Of a stretch of DNA of 64,000 nt, positions 1 to 12,517 are shown piece after piece. Origin of the DNA: Muricea muricata (taxonomy: Eukaryota; Cnidaria; Anthozoa; Malacalcyonacea; Plexauridae); contig OY979722.1 of assembly GCA_963855995.1 (NCBI GenBank), positions 992,001-1,056,000 on the forward strand, in the 5' to 3' direction. A program made the translations under genes and the position numbers. Under the pieces are notes generated by a model. The model did no database searches and was not told the DNA's origin. It worked only from the letters and a program-made list of their open reading frames with translations. How positions within the stretch are numbered: the first letter of the stretch is position 1; each line of letters begins with the position of its first letter.

Positions 1-226
1 ATTTCTGAGACACAGTATCCATGTCCATACGTCGAAAAGTCGGCAAACGCGGGTGATACAATCCTTCTTTTGCGGAAGCTAGCATCACAGACCCGCGGTT
101 AAATCTCGGCCCTTCCATCGAAGGGAATTGGGTTTGCGAGCTGTAATACATATGGCCGTTCGAAGAGTTTCGCCCTCTGAACTTGCGACGTTTCGACTCA
201 AGTCTGATTGATTTTTCCAAACAAAT
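1..226 (-). CDS. Partial coding exon, unknown family, paralogue of the exon at 1015-1278
   Basis: I do not recognise this gene. On the minus strand an open frame runs from about 226 out of the window at 1. It encodes a basic, Ser/Arg/Tyr-rich stretch ending in the block VMLASAKEGLYHPRLPTFRR followed by MDMD. The same block, diverged, is in the exon at 1015-1278 (RRMLVAVKEGMLHPKPPTYR, then RLDMD), in the same orientation. Conservation of KEG, HP, PT, RR and DMD between copies diverged in DNA suggests a real coding exon under selection. A possible acceptor lies near 200 (CAATCAG, then A CTT GAG). The 3' side is cut by the window edge. No signal peptide or transmembrane segment is visible in the piece. 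Function unknown. Confidence 0.5.
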   Translation of the reverse strand, partial: MCLEKSIRLESKRRKFRGRNSSNGHMYYSSQTQFPSMEGPRFNRGSVMLASAKEGLYHPRLPTFRRMDMDTVSQK

Positions 227-1010
227 GGAAGCGTGTAAAATAATCCCTAATTATCCGTTCTGACCAATTAGCATGCGCGGATCAAGTGAAATGGAGTCAT
301 TGTTGACGTAAGATGATTGAAAAGAATTTTTGTGAATATTTTATGACATTTGCGTGTTCCACAAGCAATTCGAACGTAGGGAAATGTAGCGAAAGTTGCA
401 AATCAGTAAAAATGTTACAAATTCAAAACTAAAACGTTCTAGAATATTCAATAGTTGAAATTTGGCAATCTCGTGCCCAAATTAGGTAAAGGAGAATGAG
501 AACTTTCACACGTTAAGGAACTCTTACTTTTCCTACAATTTACTCAAATTCAGGGAAATTTTACAATTTTTTGGGACGTTAATGACCTGTTTAGGAAAAA
601 TATAACACACCACAGTGATGAACGATAGACAAGAAACGACCTCAAAGAGAAAGTCTAGTCAGTCTGACTTGTTTGATCTGGCGACCTGTTTGACTGTTAT
701 TGTTAGGACTATGCAGTGTTGTCAACGCAACCGTTCGTGTGCTAACCACAAATTATAACAAAGTCATGCACCAGCGATAATATTTTAAATAAAAATAAAA
801 TAAAAATTCCTTTCTAAAATATTTGTCAAAAGCTTATTGACTCGTGATCTTGGTCAGAAGAAGTTAGATCGCAATTTACACAAAACATAATCCTGACCTG
901 TCATGTAAACGCTGTAAATATTTAAAATATACACGTTGAGCATTAAGTTTGTATTCATATAAGCATGCCACCTGCCCGCGCTGGCCGATAAACGCGTACA
1001 TAAATATGTT
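227..1010. other. Intergenic or intronic gap between the two paralogous exons
   Basis: AT-rich sequence with no open frame of substance on either strand. If the two flanking paralogous exons belong to separate genes, the terminal exon of the upstream copy could lie here. I could not pick one out. Confidence 0.4.
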
Positions 1011-1011
1011 A

Positions 1012-1287
1012 TTATTGTGGTCGCAATATTTTACCAACTGATCTCGAGGTGGACGTCCGGCAATGCTCCATGGGCATTTTGCGCAAAGAATCATCCATAT
1101 CCAGTCTTCTGTATGTTGGCGGTTTTGGATGCAGCATTCCTTCTTTGACCGCAACCAGCATTCGACGTGGTCTTTCGTAGCCGTAATCTGTGCCATGCGG
1201 TCGCACACTGGAATGACGAGAGTATCTATCCCCTTGTCTGTCATGGCCATACCATCTCTGACCAGGACGGCTCTGTAAACGCGACAT
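1012..1287 (-). CDS. Coding exon, unknown family, tandem paralogue of 1-226
   Basis: A 91-codon minus-strand frame starts with an ATG at 1285-1287 and ends at 1012. The protein is Arg-, Tyr- and His-rich (MSRLQSRPGQRWYGHDRQ...) and carries KEGMLHPKPPTYRRLDMDD, the block shared with the frame at the left edge. A candidate splice donor (GTT G|GTAAAA) lies at about 1031, so the last residues of the open frame may be intronic. A candidate acceptor (TTTACAG|AGCCG) lies just inside the apparent start, so the ATG is not certain. No known domain is recognised. A longer frame overlaps on the same strand (876-1313) but lacks the block shared with the paralogue, so this frame is preferred. Confidence 0.45.
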   Translation of the reverse strand: MSRLQSRPGQRWYGHDRQGDRYSRHSSVRPHGTDYGYERPRRMLVAVKEGMLHPKPPTYRRLDMDDSLRKMPMEHCRTSTSRSVGKILRPQ

Positions 1288-1289
1288 AT

Positions 1290-2111
1290 CGAGAGCACCG
1301 ACGTTGCTTGCACAAGTTGTAACAGGAGTTAAAGTGGGTACGGATTGCCGGTCGGAGAGTCGTGACCACTACGGTCTCCATAAAACAGAACTTATTGATT
1401 AAGAACGACTACTCATTGAGGACAAGCGCAAACGTGATTTGTTATAATTATTGTATATTATATTCAATCTAAATTTAAAATGATCTCATTTTTTCTGAAT
1501 TCAACTAAAACTATATTATATCATCTAAAAATATAGAAATGCAATGTACATTCTATTCAATGGCACAAGCAGCCTGCACTCGTGAATGTATATATTTCTC
1601 CAACTAATACCATTGTTCTATTCTATCACCCAAGAGTCCTGGTCACCTCACGGGCTATCGTGAAACACGATTTTGTAAAACGCAGCCGCGGTCCTGTAAT
1701 TACGTTCCTGCTCAGAATTTTGTCCGCGCGCGGGTAGCAAGTACTGTAAATGTAGTCCCAGATCACCACGGTTAAAATATTCTAGTACTGTCTCGCAGAC
1801 AAAACGTATCTCAAATCTAGGTATGGCTATGGATATACATCTATCACACACCAACTGGAGACATATGACCGGTTTTATAAGCTCTTCTACTGTGCTTTCA
1901 TTTGAAGGATAATTTCTCCCGGGAAATTGTGAAAGCAGAAACAAACCATGAACGTTACAATTATATCCTGGGAAAACCCTCACAAAACAACAAGGGCCGT
2001 CGGTTGAAACGGGTCGTATGTCTCCGGAATAGATCTAGAACACTTTCTACGTAATATGTACATGTGCACAGAGCGGTCAGCACTGGATTTTATATGTATA
2101 CCAATGCTATA
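1290..2111 (-). other. HSF1 3' UTR and downstream region
   Basis: This follows the HSF1 stop codon at 2112-2114. It contains an unsupported 111-codon minus-strand open frame (1648-1983; Cys- and Arg-containing, no recognised domain) that may be chance or part of an unknown gene. No clear polyadenylation hexamer was picked. Between about 1430 and 1560 the sequence is very AT-rich, a plausible transcript end. Confidence 0.35.
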
Positions 2112-5100
2112 TTAATATCTTCTTGAAGATGTTCTGTCTTGATCGGGAAGCATAGATGTTACCGACCAGTTAATATGTTTTCCTGGCATTTGCTGGTTGT
2201 ACCTCGTCGAGTGACCTTGTGCTGATGATGGAGGCGAAGAAACCTCGCTAGCTTGTTGTTGAGACGCCTGGTACGGATCCCGACCTGAACCTGAGGAAAG
2301 AAACTATATGTTAGCGGAAAACGATATACCTTGCTATCACTATTACCCCAAGAAATTCCTCAATAGCCGATGATGTACTTCGAGTCAAATAACTCAACTA
2401 CTGAAAGATTAAAGGCATTTCCTTGTTTCCCTAAAAGATTTTCATTAGAATGTTCCGGCTGGCAGTCATTTAATTCATATCTTACGGGTAGATAGCACCA
2501 ACCCTGGGCCACCTCGTTCAGCAGACATCGTTTCAAGTGGTAACTGTAATGCTAAAATTTCCTCAATTGAATTCAAAATTCGCACTTAATAGCTTGATCA
2601 AACTTGATAAGAAGTGATGAAGTTCTTTAGGATGCCGAACGTTTTGAATTGGCATTTAAGGACGTGTCACACGGTGCAATTTTTCTTGCAACTTGCAATA
2701 CAATCCTACTCTTGGGAGATGTAAAATTGGCAAATACATGTTTCCACCACAGTTTGCTAATATATTTTTATATATTTTTAATATACCAAACATTTGTCAC
2801 AAATTTACATATCTTAAGAGTGGAACTGCATTGCAAGTTGCAAGAAAAATTGCACTGTGTGACAGGGCCTTTAGTTTTTGACAGAAAAAACGTTGAAACT
2901 TAAAGTAGCACCAGAAACAAGACTACTGTACCTCTTTCTCCCTGACTTGGCGGAGACTCACGACCGTCAACAATAGAGTCCAACAAGTCCTGAATACAAA
3001 TTGTACGAGAGTTAGTACAGTGTCGCACCCTAATATAAGCAGTTGTAATAAACAGAGGGTTTGCCTAAAATTACCAACAATGCATATATAAACGTACATC
3101 TAACATGCCTGGGTCATTGTAATTACCACCAGCTAGAATGTTTTGAAACGAGTACAAGTTGTCTTCGATGTACTGGACATGATTTTGCAACTGCTCCCTA
3201 AAGAGAAGAATTAGAATTGTTACTGAAAAGTTGGCAGATTTTTCAAAAGATGTATGAAGAAAAAAATCTGCACTTTTCTATACAAAGTACAAGTACAAAC
3301 ATCAAATATATACGATATTTCACTCACTTGTTTATAGGTGACTGTTGAGACTGTGCTGTTGACGTGGTTACAGTGTTTCTGCTTGGTATGATGCACATTG
3401 TGGATTCTGGATTGGGATTGTATGTTTGTACTGAAGGCTGTACAATCCGTGGTTGTTGAGAGTGCATGTTTCGATATTCGTCAGAGTAATGACTAGATGC
3501 TTGGCTGACAATTGGAAGATGTCGCAATGAGTGGTACGTCTCATCTGAACTGCTGGATGGGTTTCCAGGCTCATTGACAATAGGACGAACAGCAGAAATA
3601 GATATGCCAACATAGTCCTCGGGATCATCAACAGCTGTGATTTCTGGACCAGATGTTTCTGACATGAAATGAAGTTATTTTAATAACTTTGTTTTTGAAA
3701 ACATTTCTCAGAACTAATGTGATGGTATCAATGGGAACAATAAGGATCATTTGAGGTGGTTCCTAGACTAGATGCTAAAATCATTAAATAACATTGCAAC
3801 ACACTGTCTACCTGGATAATTGCTTGTCGTCACTGGTATACCACTTGGTCTTGGAGGAGACTGTTGAACAAAAAACCATCACTAGTGAGTTTTGGGATAT
3901 CACATGTGAATATTAGCTTAGAAAGTATATGCTCTTCCACAGAAAGGCAATTTAAATACCTAATTATACTTTTGTAGCACTTCACCTTATGTTGAATAAT
4001 TTCTAAATGTATCTTAATTCCAGTGGAAATATCTACCCTTGAGAAATTATAAATACCTAAACAGATACTTACTCTTATATTGTATGAATTTTGTTGTTGT
4101 TGAGATGTGCCTGGGTTGTCCATGCTAACTCCTGTTGTACATTGCCGTTTGGGATTAGAGGATTCAGGTCCTTGCAACATCAATGGTCTCTTGTTTGTCA
4201 GGCCATTGTTTGAATACAAAAGTTTCATCAGGAACCGAATTAGCTGTAGAACAGAGAGAAAACTCTAGTTTTGCTATTTCATAAGACAAATGAACAGTTT
4301 ATGTGGATAACTCAGGAGTACCTTGTTGACCACTTGTTCCTGTTCCTCATGTTTTTGTCTCAAATCCATGAGCTCTTGATACAAACTTTGATTTTCCCTG
4401 TAAAATGGATAAAATCTTCAATATTATATGCATTTATTATTATTATTAATCATCTTTATACAGGTTTACTTGTTCAGCAATTACAATAGATGCTGTTATC
4501 CTTCAAGGACCTGTACATTGCTTAACACCAATGCTCCAACTGCAATACTTTTCATATCTTACATTTTAACTTGGTCCAGTTTTGATGACATGTCAAGCTG
4601 TTTTCCTTTGATATGATGAATGTCAGTCAACACACGATTATATTCCTCTCCCTTGACTTTCTTGTCATCTGGAGTTGACTGTAAAAAAAACATAATTTAT
4701 TACATCGTATATCCCACAAGAGCTTATTAGCCTGCGCCACAGACTTCAATTTTGAAGTGAGTCATGTCGTTACAATATAGTAAAATATGTACCATCATAA
4801 CTACATATCAATATCTAATGTACCTTTCTCTTGACATTTTCAAGTAATCGTGGCTGGCTTCGGATGAAATTGGCATTCTGAAATTGCCAGTCATCTTTTT
4901 CAGCCTTCAAACCCCCCTGTTCAGCACCAACCACTTTACGGAATCCGTCTAAAATATCCAACAAAATTACAATTAGCAACAGGCTAGTTTCTTTCGTAAG
5001 TTAGCAAATTATGGACAACTTATTAAACGTGCCATAGTGCAACTCTATTTTTAGGTGTGTATAAAAAAACATGTCATGAAAGCATATTGTGCCTTGATTA

Positions 5101-6791
5101 CCCAACCATTCAAGATAAGATCAAACAGAGAATTAAAGACTAATAGTGCTACCCTGAATGTTTTATGCAATACTAGGGGAATTTCCCAAACTTAACCAGT
5201 TAGTAAGCAAGCCTGATATACTAATTTAACATTATCTCTGCAAAACAACAAAATCTGAGGAGCCACGTTATATGTCTTGTCATGTGATGCTGCTGTTAAT
5301 TGAAAATTCTTCTCCACAATTTGGTAACCAATTACAAAACTGTTTATAGAAAGGGTTTTTGTTATTACAGAAACATTTACATATATCTAGAGCTAAAATT
5401 AATGCTATTCTACCTTACTTATGGTCATAATTGCAGTACCACACAACAATTAACATATTCATTCCAAACCAATAATAGTTTTAATTGCCAGGTCTATAAA
5501 AGGCTCTAGGTGTGTATAGCAACTATTATCCAGGGAAAATAACATACCACACAAAATAAAAACAGAACAGGTAAATATTTTAATGTTGCCCACCCAAAAG
5601 TGTCTACTAATATATTCAAATTGTAAGTGTCTACTAATATCTTCAAATATCAACTATATATATGCATATAAAATGCAGAAATTTCAAGCCTAATCCACAA
5701 ACGTGAAATTGATGGAAACAACCAATCATGGTTAAACAAGTTTCGGCAACCTCAACTAAGCAGTTATCAAGTCTACATTGATTATAATTATACTGTAACC
5801 TATACAGTGATATTCAATGTGATAAACATCAAGCTGACTCCTATGACTTTCTGTTATTTCCCCTACTCTGCAATAACTTCCCCTTGGTGTTGAAATGTAG
5901 CAATTTGGCATGCCTCATCCTTATTATAGAACGGATGAAAGTGTTGCAAATTAACTTAGCGAGGAAGTTTGACTTTAAAAGGTTAAAAAAATTTAATGTA
6001 GTGCAATAAATTGGATATTCTGCAGCCAATAAATCTATGCATTTAAAGCTTTTTGTCCAACATTTTTGCTGAATATTTGATGCTACAATACAACACTGAA
6101 TGAAAAAGTTTTCAACTGTACATTTTTAATACGCTTTTACAACGATCTGCATTGATCCTAGCTAAGAGTTTGCAAATTTTCTTTTTAAAGATAGAAGTCT
6201 ACCACGTAGTACTAACAATGTACGCTGGGACATTCATTGAAGTTAAAAAGACCAACCACTAAGCTTAAGTATTGAACTTAAATACCCTCAACTAGTACAG
6301 ACATGGAAACATGGTACAATTCTAACATTATGTAATAAAAATCTACACGATAACAGCCTGCCAGGGACGAACAAGATACTTGTGTGTTTACACACAGACT
6401 TACACATATTCAGTTGTCGAACGAAGCTTGCAAAATTGTTGTGTTTGAAATACTTCGGCAGGATATCCCTTGAGAAAGTGACCTGATCGTGAACAATAAA
6501 GCTGGTTTCGTCCTACAAAACAGCACGGAAAATACACCAGGTTAGGATTACGGTTGCGTGCATGATAATTCAAAGACCATAAAAATATCACGAGGAAGCC
6601 ATATTGATGAGAATCGAACGCTTGCTTACTGGACTCCATGAAATCAAATGATCCGACAATGGGTCTTCGACTAACTTCCACAACTTCGCAAGAAAAGCGG
6701 GAACGCCTGATGAAACGGTTAAAGTTCGGTTTTCCATGCTTGCCAAAGCGCCTCTGATAACGCTCAACTCTGTATAAAGATCCTCATCCAT
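2112..6791 (-). CDS. HSF1: Heat shock transcription factor (HSF1-type), complete, 12 exons
   Basis: Trimeric nuclear activator of heat-shock genes. Exons in order: 6630-6791, 6404-6512, 4824-4948, 4563-4678, 4322-4397, 4073-4243, 3812-3860, 3328-3658, 3098-3197, 2932-2989, 2486-2551, 2112-2290. All junction phases agree, giving 1542 nt and 513 aa (human HSF1 is 529). The winged-helix DNA-binding domain is residues ~30-132: [20 protein letters not shown], then [10 protein letters not shown]...[20 protein letters not shown] split across exons 1-3. Exons 4-6 encode the HR-A/B heptad region ([18 protein letters not shown]), and exons 9-10 an HR-C-like segment ([17 protein letters not shown]). Exons 6-8 are the Ser/Gln/Pro-rich regulatory region. 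Start: the only ATG ahead of the domain in exon 1. Oddity: the usual FQHP.F.RG motif reads [10 protein letters not shown]. Most invertebrates have one HSF, so HSF1/2/4 cannot be separated. Confidence 0.93.
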
Positions 6792-7480
6792 CTTGCTATG
6801 GCGTTTTATACACGAAATATCCCGTGATGCCTCGAGAGCGCACGCCAACCGCAAAACGCCCAGCGGGACACAGTTGCAGCGAATGCGGGACAAAAGACCC
6901 AGTATAACCGACCTTAATTTGCTTCTAAAAATAGCGTGTAAAATTATATGCACAGCCACTTTAAATAAATACTAATACTAAAAATGCAATATTATCATGA
7001 CAGCGAAGCGACTCGAACAAGTCGAACATACCTCGAGCACACGACGAATATAATCGAAACATGCACGTCTCTCCAAGTTTCGCGTCAACATTTCCGTTAC
7101 AATTTTGGAAAACTGGAAACATCGCACGAAAACTTAACCTAAAACCAAGAGAATACATAGCAATTATGTTTTTCTTTTCACGCCAGAATACAAGTTGGTA
7201 TCCTCATCTTTTCCCCACGAAAAACCGCAAGAAAAACCGGAAATATTAGGTTAACATGGTACATTAAGTAAGGCAAAATGCTCCTTAAATAGCAATTTAA
7301 TAGTTTATAAGAGCAATAGAAGTAGCCCCGTAGATAAAGTTATATACACCTATTTTGTTTGTAGTTTATTTTGGGAAGATTCTGATAATTTTCCCAAAGA
7401 GTTTCTATGTACATTCAAAGGCGCTTTAAAGCCATGACAACCGTAGTACGCATTTGGCCATTGAAAGCAACAAACGATCG
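6792..7480. other. HSF1 5' region
   Basis: This holds the 5' UTR and proximal promoter of HSF1. Immediately upstream of the ATG it is GC-richer (about 6830-6900). No TATA box at a convincing distance and no coding frame were accepted. Confidence 0.35.
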
Positions 7481-7704
7481 TTCTAGAACTCTTACGAGCA
7501 CTTGTCGAAGCGCCGCCGAGAAATTTTCCGGGTGAATACGTCACCGAAAGATAACACGATGCTTCGAGAATGTTCCACGATGCTCAAACACGCATTTCTG
7601 CATTCTAATTGCCAACTAGAATATTCGCCGCTTCGCCAGAAAGATCGAAGGTACTATATCGGGTGGGAATGATTGAAACTAAATAAGTTTTCTCGAACAT
7701 TTAT
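7481..7704. promoter_or_regulatory. Cluster of heat-shock-element-like motifs upstream of HSF1
   Basis: Heat shock elements are inverted nTTCn/nGAAn units. Seen here: TTCTAGAACTCTT at 7481-7493 (two perfect units plus one imperfect); TTCGAGAATGTTC at 7563-7575 (three perfect alternating units); GAATATTC at 7619-7626 (two units); and TTCTCGAACATT at 7690-7701 (two perfect units). They lie 690-910 bp upstream of the HSF1 ATG. This could be an HSF1 promoter or enhancer, or a heat-inducible promoter of an unannotated transcript. The motif matches are seen; regulation is inferred. Confidence 0.45.
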
Positions 7705-10700
7705 TTAGAGAAGCGTTCAAACACACCCTTGTTTTCCCCAGTAAGCTTATGTACATTACGTTTTTACACATATTTATTCGCACACGAGTAGCAGAGTTCC
7801 GTTCCAGTGATACAAGTACTCAGACAATTCAAAACACCTCACAAGGTCACCTAGCGCTTCGCATTTTGCTTCAAAAAAGAGATTCTAGCATGGGTTAGGA
7901 TGGAAAACATGATGCAAAGAGGTACAGTGATTTAGTTTCGTTTCTTATTTAATCTGTTTAAAGCTACGAAACAAAGTGTTATTGTTCGTCCCAAGGTCAG
8001 CTTCGGATTTCAGAATATTTGACTCATATACGGTTCGGTGGAGTTTCGAGCGTCGTGGACTTTCTTGGTGTACTGATCAGTCTTTTTAAACACGAATACA
8101 AAATAAAGTAGTAGGTTCGCTTTTTGTAGTAATTTCTCCCTCTTGGCTGCAAATTATTCTGTATTGTTTTACGTCTTTTAGCTGGGCGAGTATCTTGGCT
8201 ATAATCTATACTATCTGTTTCTGTTGCGGTGTGCATGTGCTCATGTTGAATTAGAGACACATCTTTAGATTTGGTTTTAAACAAATGCTCTACAAACATA
8301 GCTTTCATACGTGCACTGTTTGATAAAAAAAAAGAACATTTGCCAGAAATGCTCCTTGATAACACGAAAAAAGTATAATTCGTATTAGAGCGGCATACGA
8401 TTCGTGATATTCAGTATGTGCATAGCTACAATGTTTTGTCTACCCGTGGCTTTCTTATTTATTTATACTTTATCGATTCACGCATTATGCATAATCACAC
8501 ACATTATACTAATCCTGTAGAATCGCTATACATGCTTATAGGTTTGGATTTCTCCCTTCAAAAACGTTCATACTACATGATACATTTGATACAAATAATT
8601 GCATAACACTTTTTAGGTGCACATCTCGTAAATCTCCCTTGCTCCAGTAGACTAAATGTTTCGTCTTGATTGTATAAAATACGACTCAATACTGCATCGA
8701 TATGGCACCAACTACATGTCTTCAGTTGTTCTTTAACTTTAAGGATTATTCTAAGAATGAGACTTAATTATTTAAATACTACCCGGATTGTATAACAGTT
8801 GCCAATGTCTGGGCTGCTTCACAGATTAATCATAAACTTAAAGATATACCAGTATCTAAATTATAGTGTTTACAAAAGAACAGTTACCAGAGTTGACCTT
8901 ATTGACATAATAGGAACATTTTTGATTTGGCAAAACAAATTGCTAAAATGTGAATCAAAAAAGTCACATCAATACTAGTATATGGGAGTGACTCTTGACA
9001 ATGAGAGAACATAGAGGCAAACATACTGGATACTTCATCGAAACTTCACCGAAAAACTTTATTTATATGTATAACCCATTTAAGATGGTCGCTATAAAAA
9101 TCTCTTTAATTAATATCGCTGAACTGCAAGAACTTTTACTATAATCAGGCTATTGCAAAGACAACCTAAAACATTGTACAACTTTCAAGTTGTATATCAC
9201 ACGTGTAACTAAATCTGTTCTCGGCACAATCTGTGAGTGCATGTTGTCTTCTTGATTACTAAATGCTGGAAGTTTTAGGCAATGTTTGTCATGTACCATG
9301 CAGTCAAGTGTTGAAAGTTGACCTTGTGCAAAAATCTGTACATTTTAGCTGTAAATTTATTCGTTAGAAATAAATGTTTTTCGCCGATCCCATTCTTGGT
9401 TAAGAACAATTACTGTAAATTCATTCATGTAGGTTGTACACTAGACTAAGACTATGACTTGTATACTTGGCTAGTTGTTCCACTATCAGACCAACAGTTA
9501 AAATATATAGACCTAACTCGTCTGTCTATATGAACATACATGAATCATTTTAGTACTTATATGAAATCTTCGTACAATTGCTCAAGACCATGTATGTCAC
9601 TTCACTTGCATGCAACTTCGATATAAAGTAAAACTATTCGGTATATATACTGGAATATCAAGGTTCTTGATATCAACATACAACTGACACGAGAACAGAA
9701 AAGTTACATATCAAACTTTGTTACAAATTGCGGGCTCTCTATCACCAAATTGCTACATGCCAAATTATACAATAATTCGCATCGGCACACATTCACATCA
9801 CACCTCGATATATTTTTTTACAAAATGAAATTAGCTCTTTGTGACATTAAAGTCGGAAGAAAGCCTTACTTTTAGTGGAAAATATAATGCCGCGTATTGT
9901 GAATATTTTTGCTCGCATGTACGAAAAAAATCTAGGTGATATATAATGCGTCCGTTTCAAGCCATTTGACGTCATTCCTTCTGGCCTTTGGCTTGCCAAA
10001 ACTTTTTAGATCCTTGAAAACTTTTTAAATTTACATAAAAAATTTCAAAGAATTATAAAAGCAGATCTTATACCGCAAAGATATATAGTCATCGAAAGCC
10101 TAGTTCTTTAAACATTTATCGGGGAAACAATCCTGAAAGAATATGGAATTATCAGCTGTAAATGTAATATATTTGTGTATAGCTACTTCTACAACACAAA
10201 AGGCTTCTATCGACCATTGATCTACGCCTGAACAAACAGATCGCATTGCTTTGCTAAAAAACTTCCTAGATGTCATCCAAAATTTTTTTCTTTTACACAA
10301 CTTTGCGTGTCAATGAGAAAAAATAGAAAAGAATTTTGCGGTTTTGAAGTGTATACTGTATAGCATGCAATTTTAAATGCAGCTTTCATCACAAAGGCCC
10401 ACACGCACATCAGAGAAATTTAGAAGTCAATGATTTTCTAACTTAAACAGGAAATTCTGGTAGATATTTCCGAGTGTATTTATAATTTAAGTTTCTGACT
10501 AGTGCAAACATATACACAGATGATGTAAATCGTTGCAGCTATCGACATTACAATCTCTAAAATGCGCTTGTAGAATGAACTAAAAGAAATAGCTATTTCT
10601 CCTGAATGGCGAATATATAAACATATTTCCTACTGACTTACATCAGAAGCACCGTCGGATAATAAAAGTTAATTTCATATATTCCATCACATTTGTTGAA

Positions 10701-12517
10701 ACGAAAAGAATTCATGGTATATAATTGTTAAATGTTATACAAAAAAGTTAAATATTCAACAATTAGAATCTTTCCACATCGAAGATGTACGAAAACCAAA
10801 AAGCTTTCGAGAATGTCATTGCTCTCTATAGATACTTGAGCCTGTTTGCAGTTTTCAAAATAAAATTCATTCATTCATGTACGACTGTGCTTACTCCACG
10901 AAATAATATGTTTATGGGTACGCGGGATTGTGTCCACGATAATATGCTTGAGTGATAAAAATGAACGACATGATATCTTATCACAAGACTAAACAATACA
11001 ATTCAAATAAAATTTTAATACAATATTGTTAGGAAAAGAAATGCTGGTGCATTCATAGTATACGCCCTATATGTTCAATCCTGAAATTATTACGCTTTTA
11101 AAAGCTAAAGTACTCAATTGGAAGCAAATTGAATTTTATCAAACATGCATATATGCACACAAAATTGAATCGAAGGTTTAACGTCTTGGTATAACAATAT
11201 ATCTCCCACTTTTGAAAGCCATAATACTACGCTTAAGCATTAAAATGAGTTACACGTTGTTCAGACACTGTGTGTAAATATCCTATTCCCCCAAATTGCA
11301 ACATCAAATGATATTAGAATGCGTATTGAAGTTGCCATTTTGCTTTAAAAATGCAGATATTCAAAACTTATAGCATCATTGGATGTTAAAATATTGATAT
11401 TAAAAACGCTAATAATAATTTATGTTTCGAAATATACTTTGAAATGTTCCATTTCGAATCTAGTATTAGATTCTATATGCCTCCAATTGGAATATTAACT
11501 GAAGGCTCTATTATCTTTATATTTATGTTTCGATATCTAATGTAAAATATCAACTTGCACTGCGGAATCCTATCATGACATTGCATATAATAATCCTATC
11601 ATGACAATGCATATAGAGCCATCATAACCAACCATCATTCAAACTAAAAGAAGAATATACCAACGAACATTTTATCCAAAATTTAGATAGCTTATTTGAA
11701 CCATGTTTGTTAATTCCAACCATAACCTTTTGGTGCAGGCAGGAGTTTTCAACGAAATTCGAGAGCTTTCATTGAACAAAAATGGGCACAACCAGATTGC
11801 CACTATACATTCTACAATAAATAATCATGATGAAACCAGTAACATGAAGGCCTTCCCTTGGGCGAGAATTTGTATGTAATTTTAAAGCTGATTGTTTTTA
11901 TACAAATAGGTATTTTGTCCACGTTAGATAATTCTAGCAGCCCATGCATGGGGTGCTTGTTACGTCAGTCAGTTCTCAAGAGAGAACGTGGCAAGATTTA
12001 AAGGCATTATCCGACTTGATTTTCCATAAATATCAACCAATGTACATCATAAGAGTGATCAATCACACAGTGTAAAACGTATGCATGGTCACAAAATACC
12101 TCAAAAACCTACCACTAGAGTGTGATTCATTCAATACATTCCTCGTTTATTTATTTTTATTTACTTAACTTTCTGGACCACGGCCAGCTATAGCGGAAGA
12201 AGGCATCGCATGTAAGGCATACAGCACCTTACTCTTGATAAAACTGTAGAGTGCGGTGAGAAGTCTTTTGGGTATTTTCCGACTCTCAATCTATGGTTGC
12301 AATCATGCTCGCCCAATATTTGACGCTTTTAATTTCACATGCAAGGGCAATCTTTTCGGAATCAGTGTATTAATGAAAGCTAACTGGGTGTATATTATAC
12401 ACCATGCCTTAAGCCAGCTATAATGAGCTAATGAGGTCTAGAGTTAATTCAGCACGCAATACAGTAACATTTGGGTTTTGAAATATTACATGGTCACGCA
12501 ACTATTATGAAGAAATT
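7705..12517. other. Gene-poor region
   Basis: AT-rich non-coding sequence. The longest frame is a 113-codon minus-strand ORF at 8024-8365 with a Lys/Arg-rich middle (PAKRRKTIQNN). It has no recognised domain, no clear splice context and no homologous neighbour, so it is noted but not called. I see no RNA gene, transposase or reverse transcriptase remains. Confidence 0.4.

Noticed and set aside
1648..1983. 111-residue minus-strand frame downstream of HSF1
   Set aside because: No recognised domain, no splice support and no homologue in the window; most simply 3' UTR or spacer.
3324..3665. 113-residue frame starting MSETSGPE as a separate gene
   Set aside because: The ATG lies at the intron/exon border (CATGTCAG|AAACATC); it is HSF1 exon 8.
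8024..8365. 113-residue minus-strand frame with a Lys/Arg patch
   Set aside because: Composition alone suggests a nuclear signal; nothing else supports a gene.
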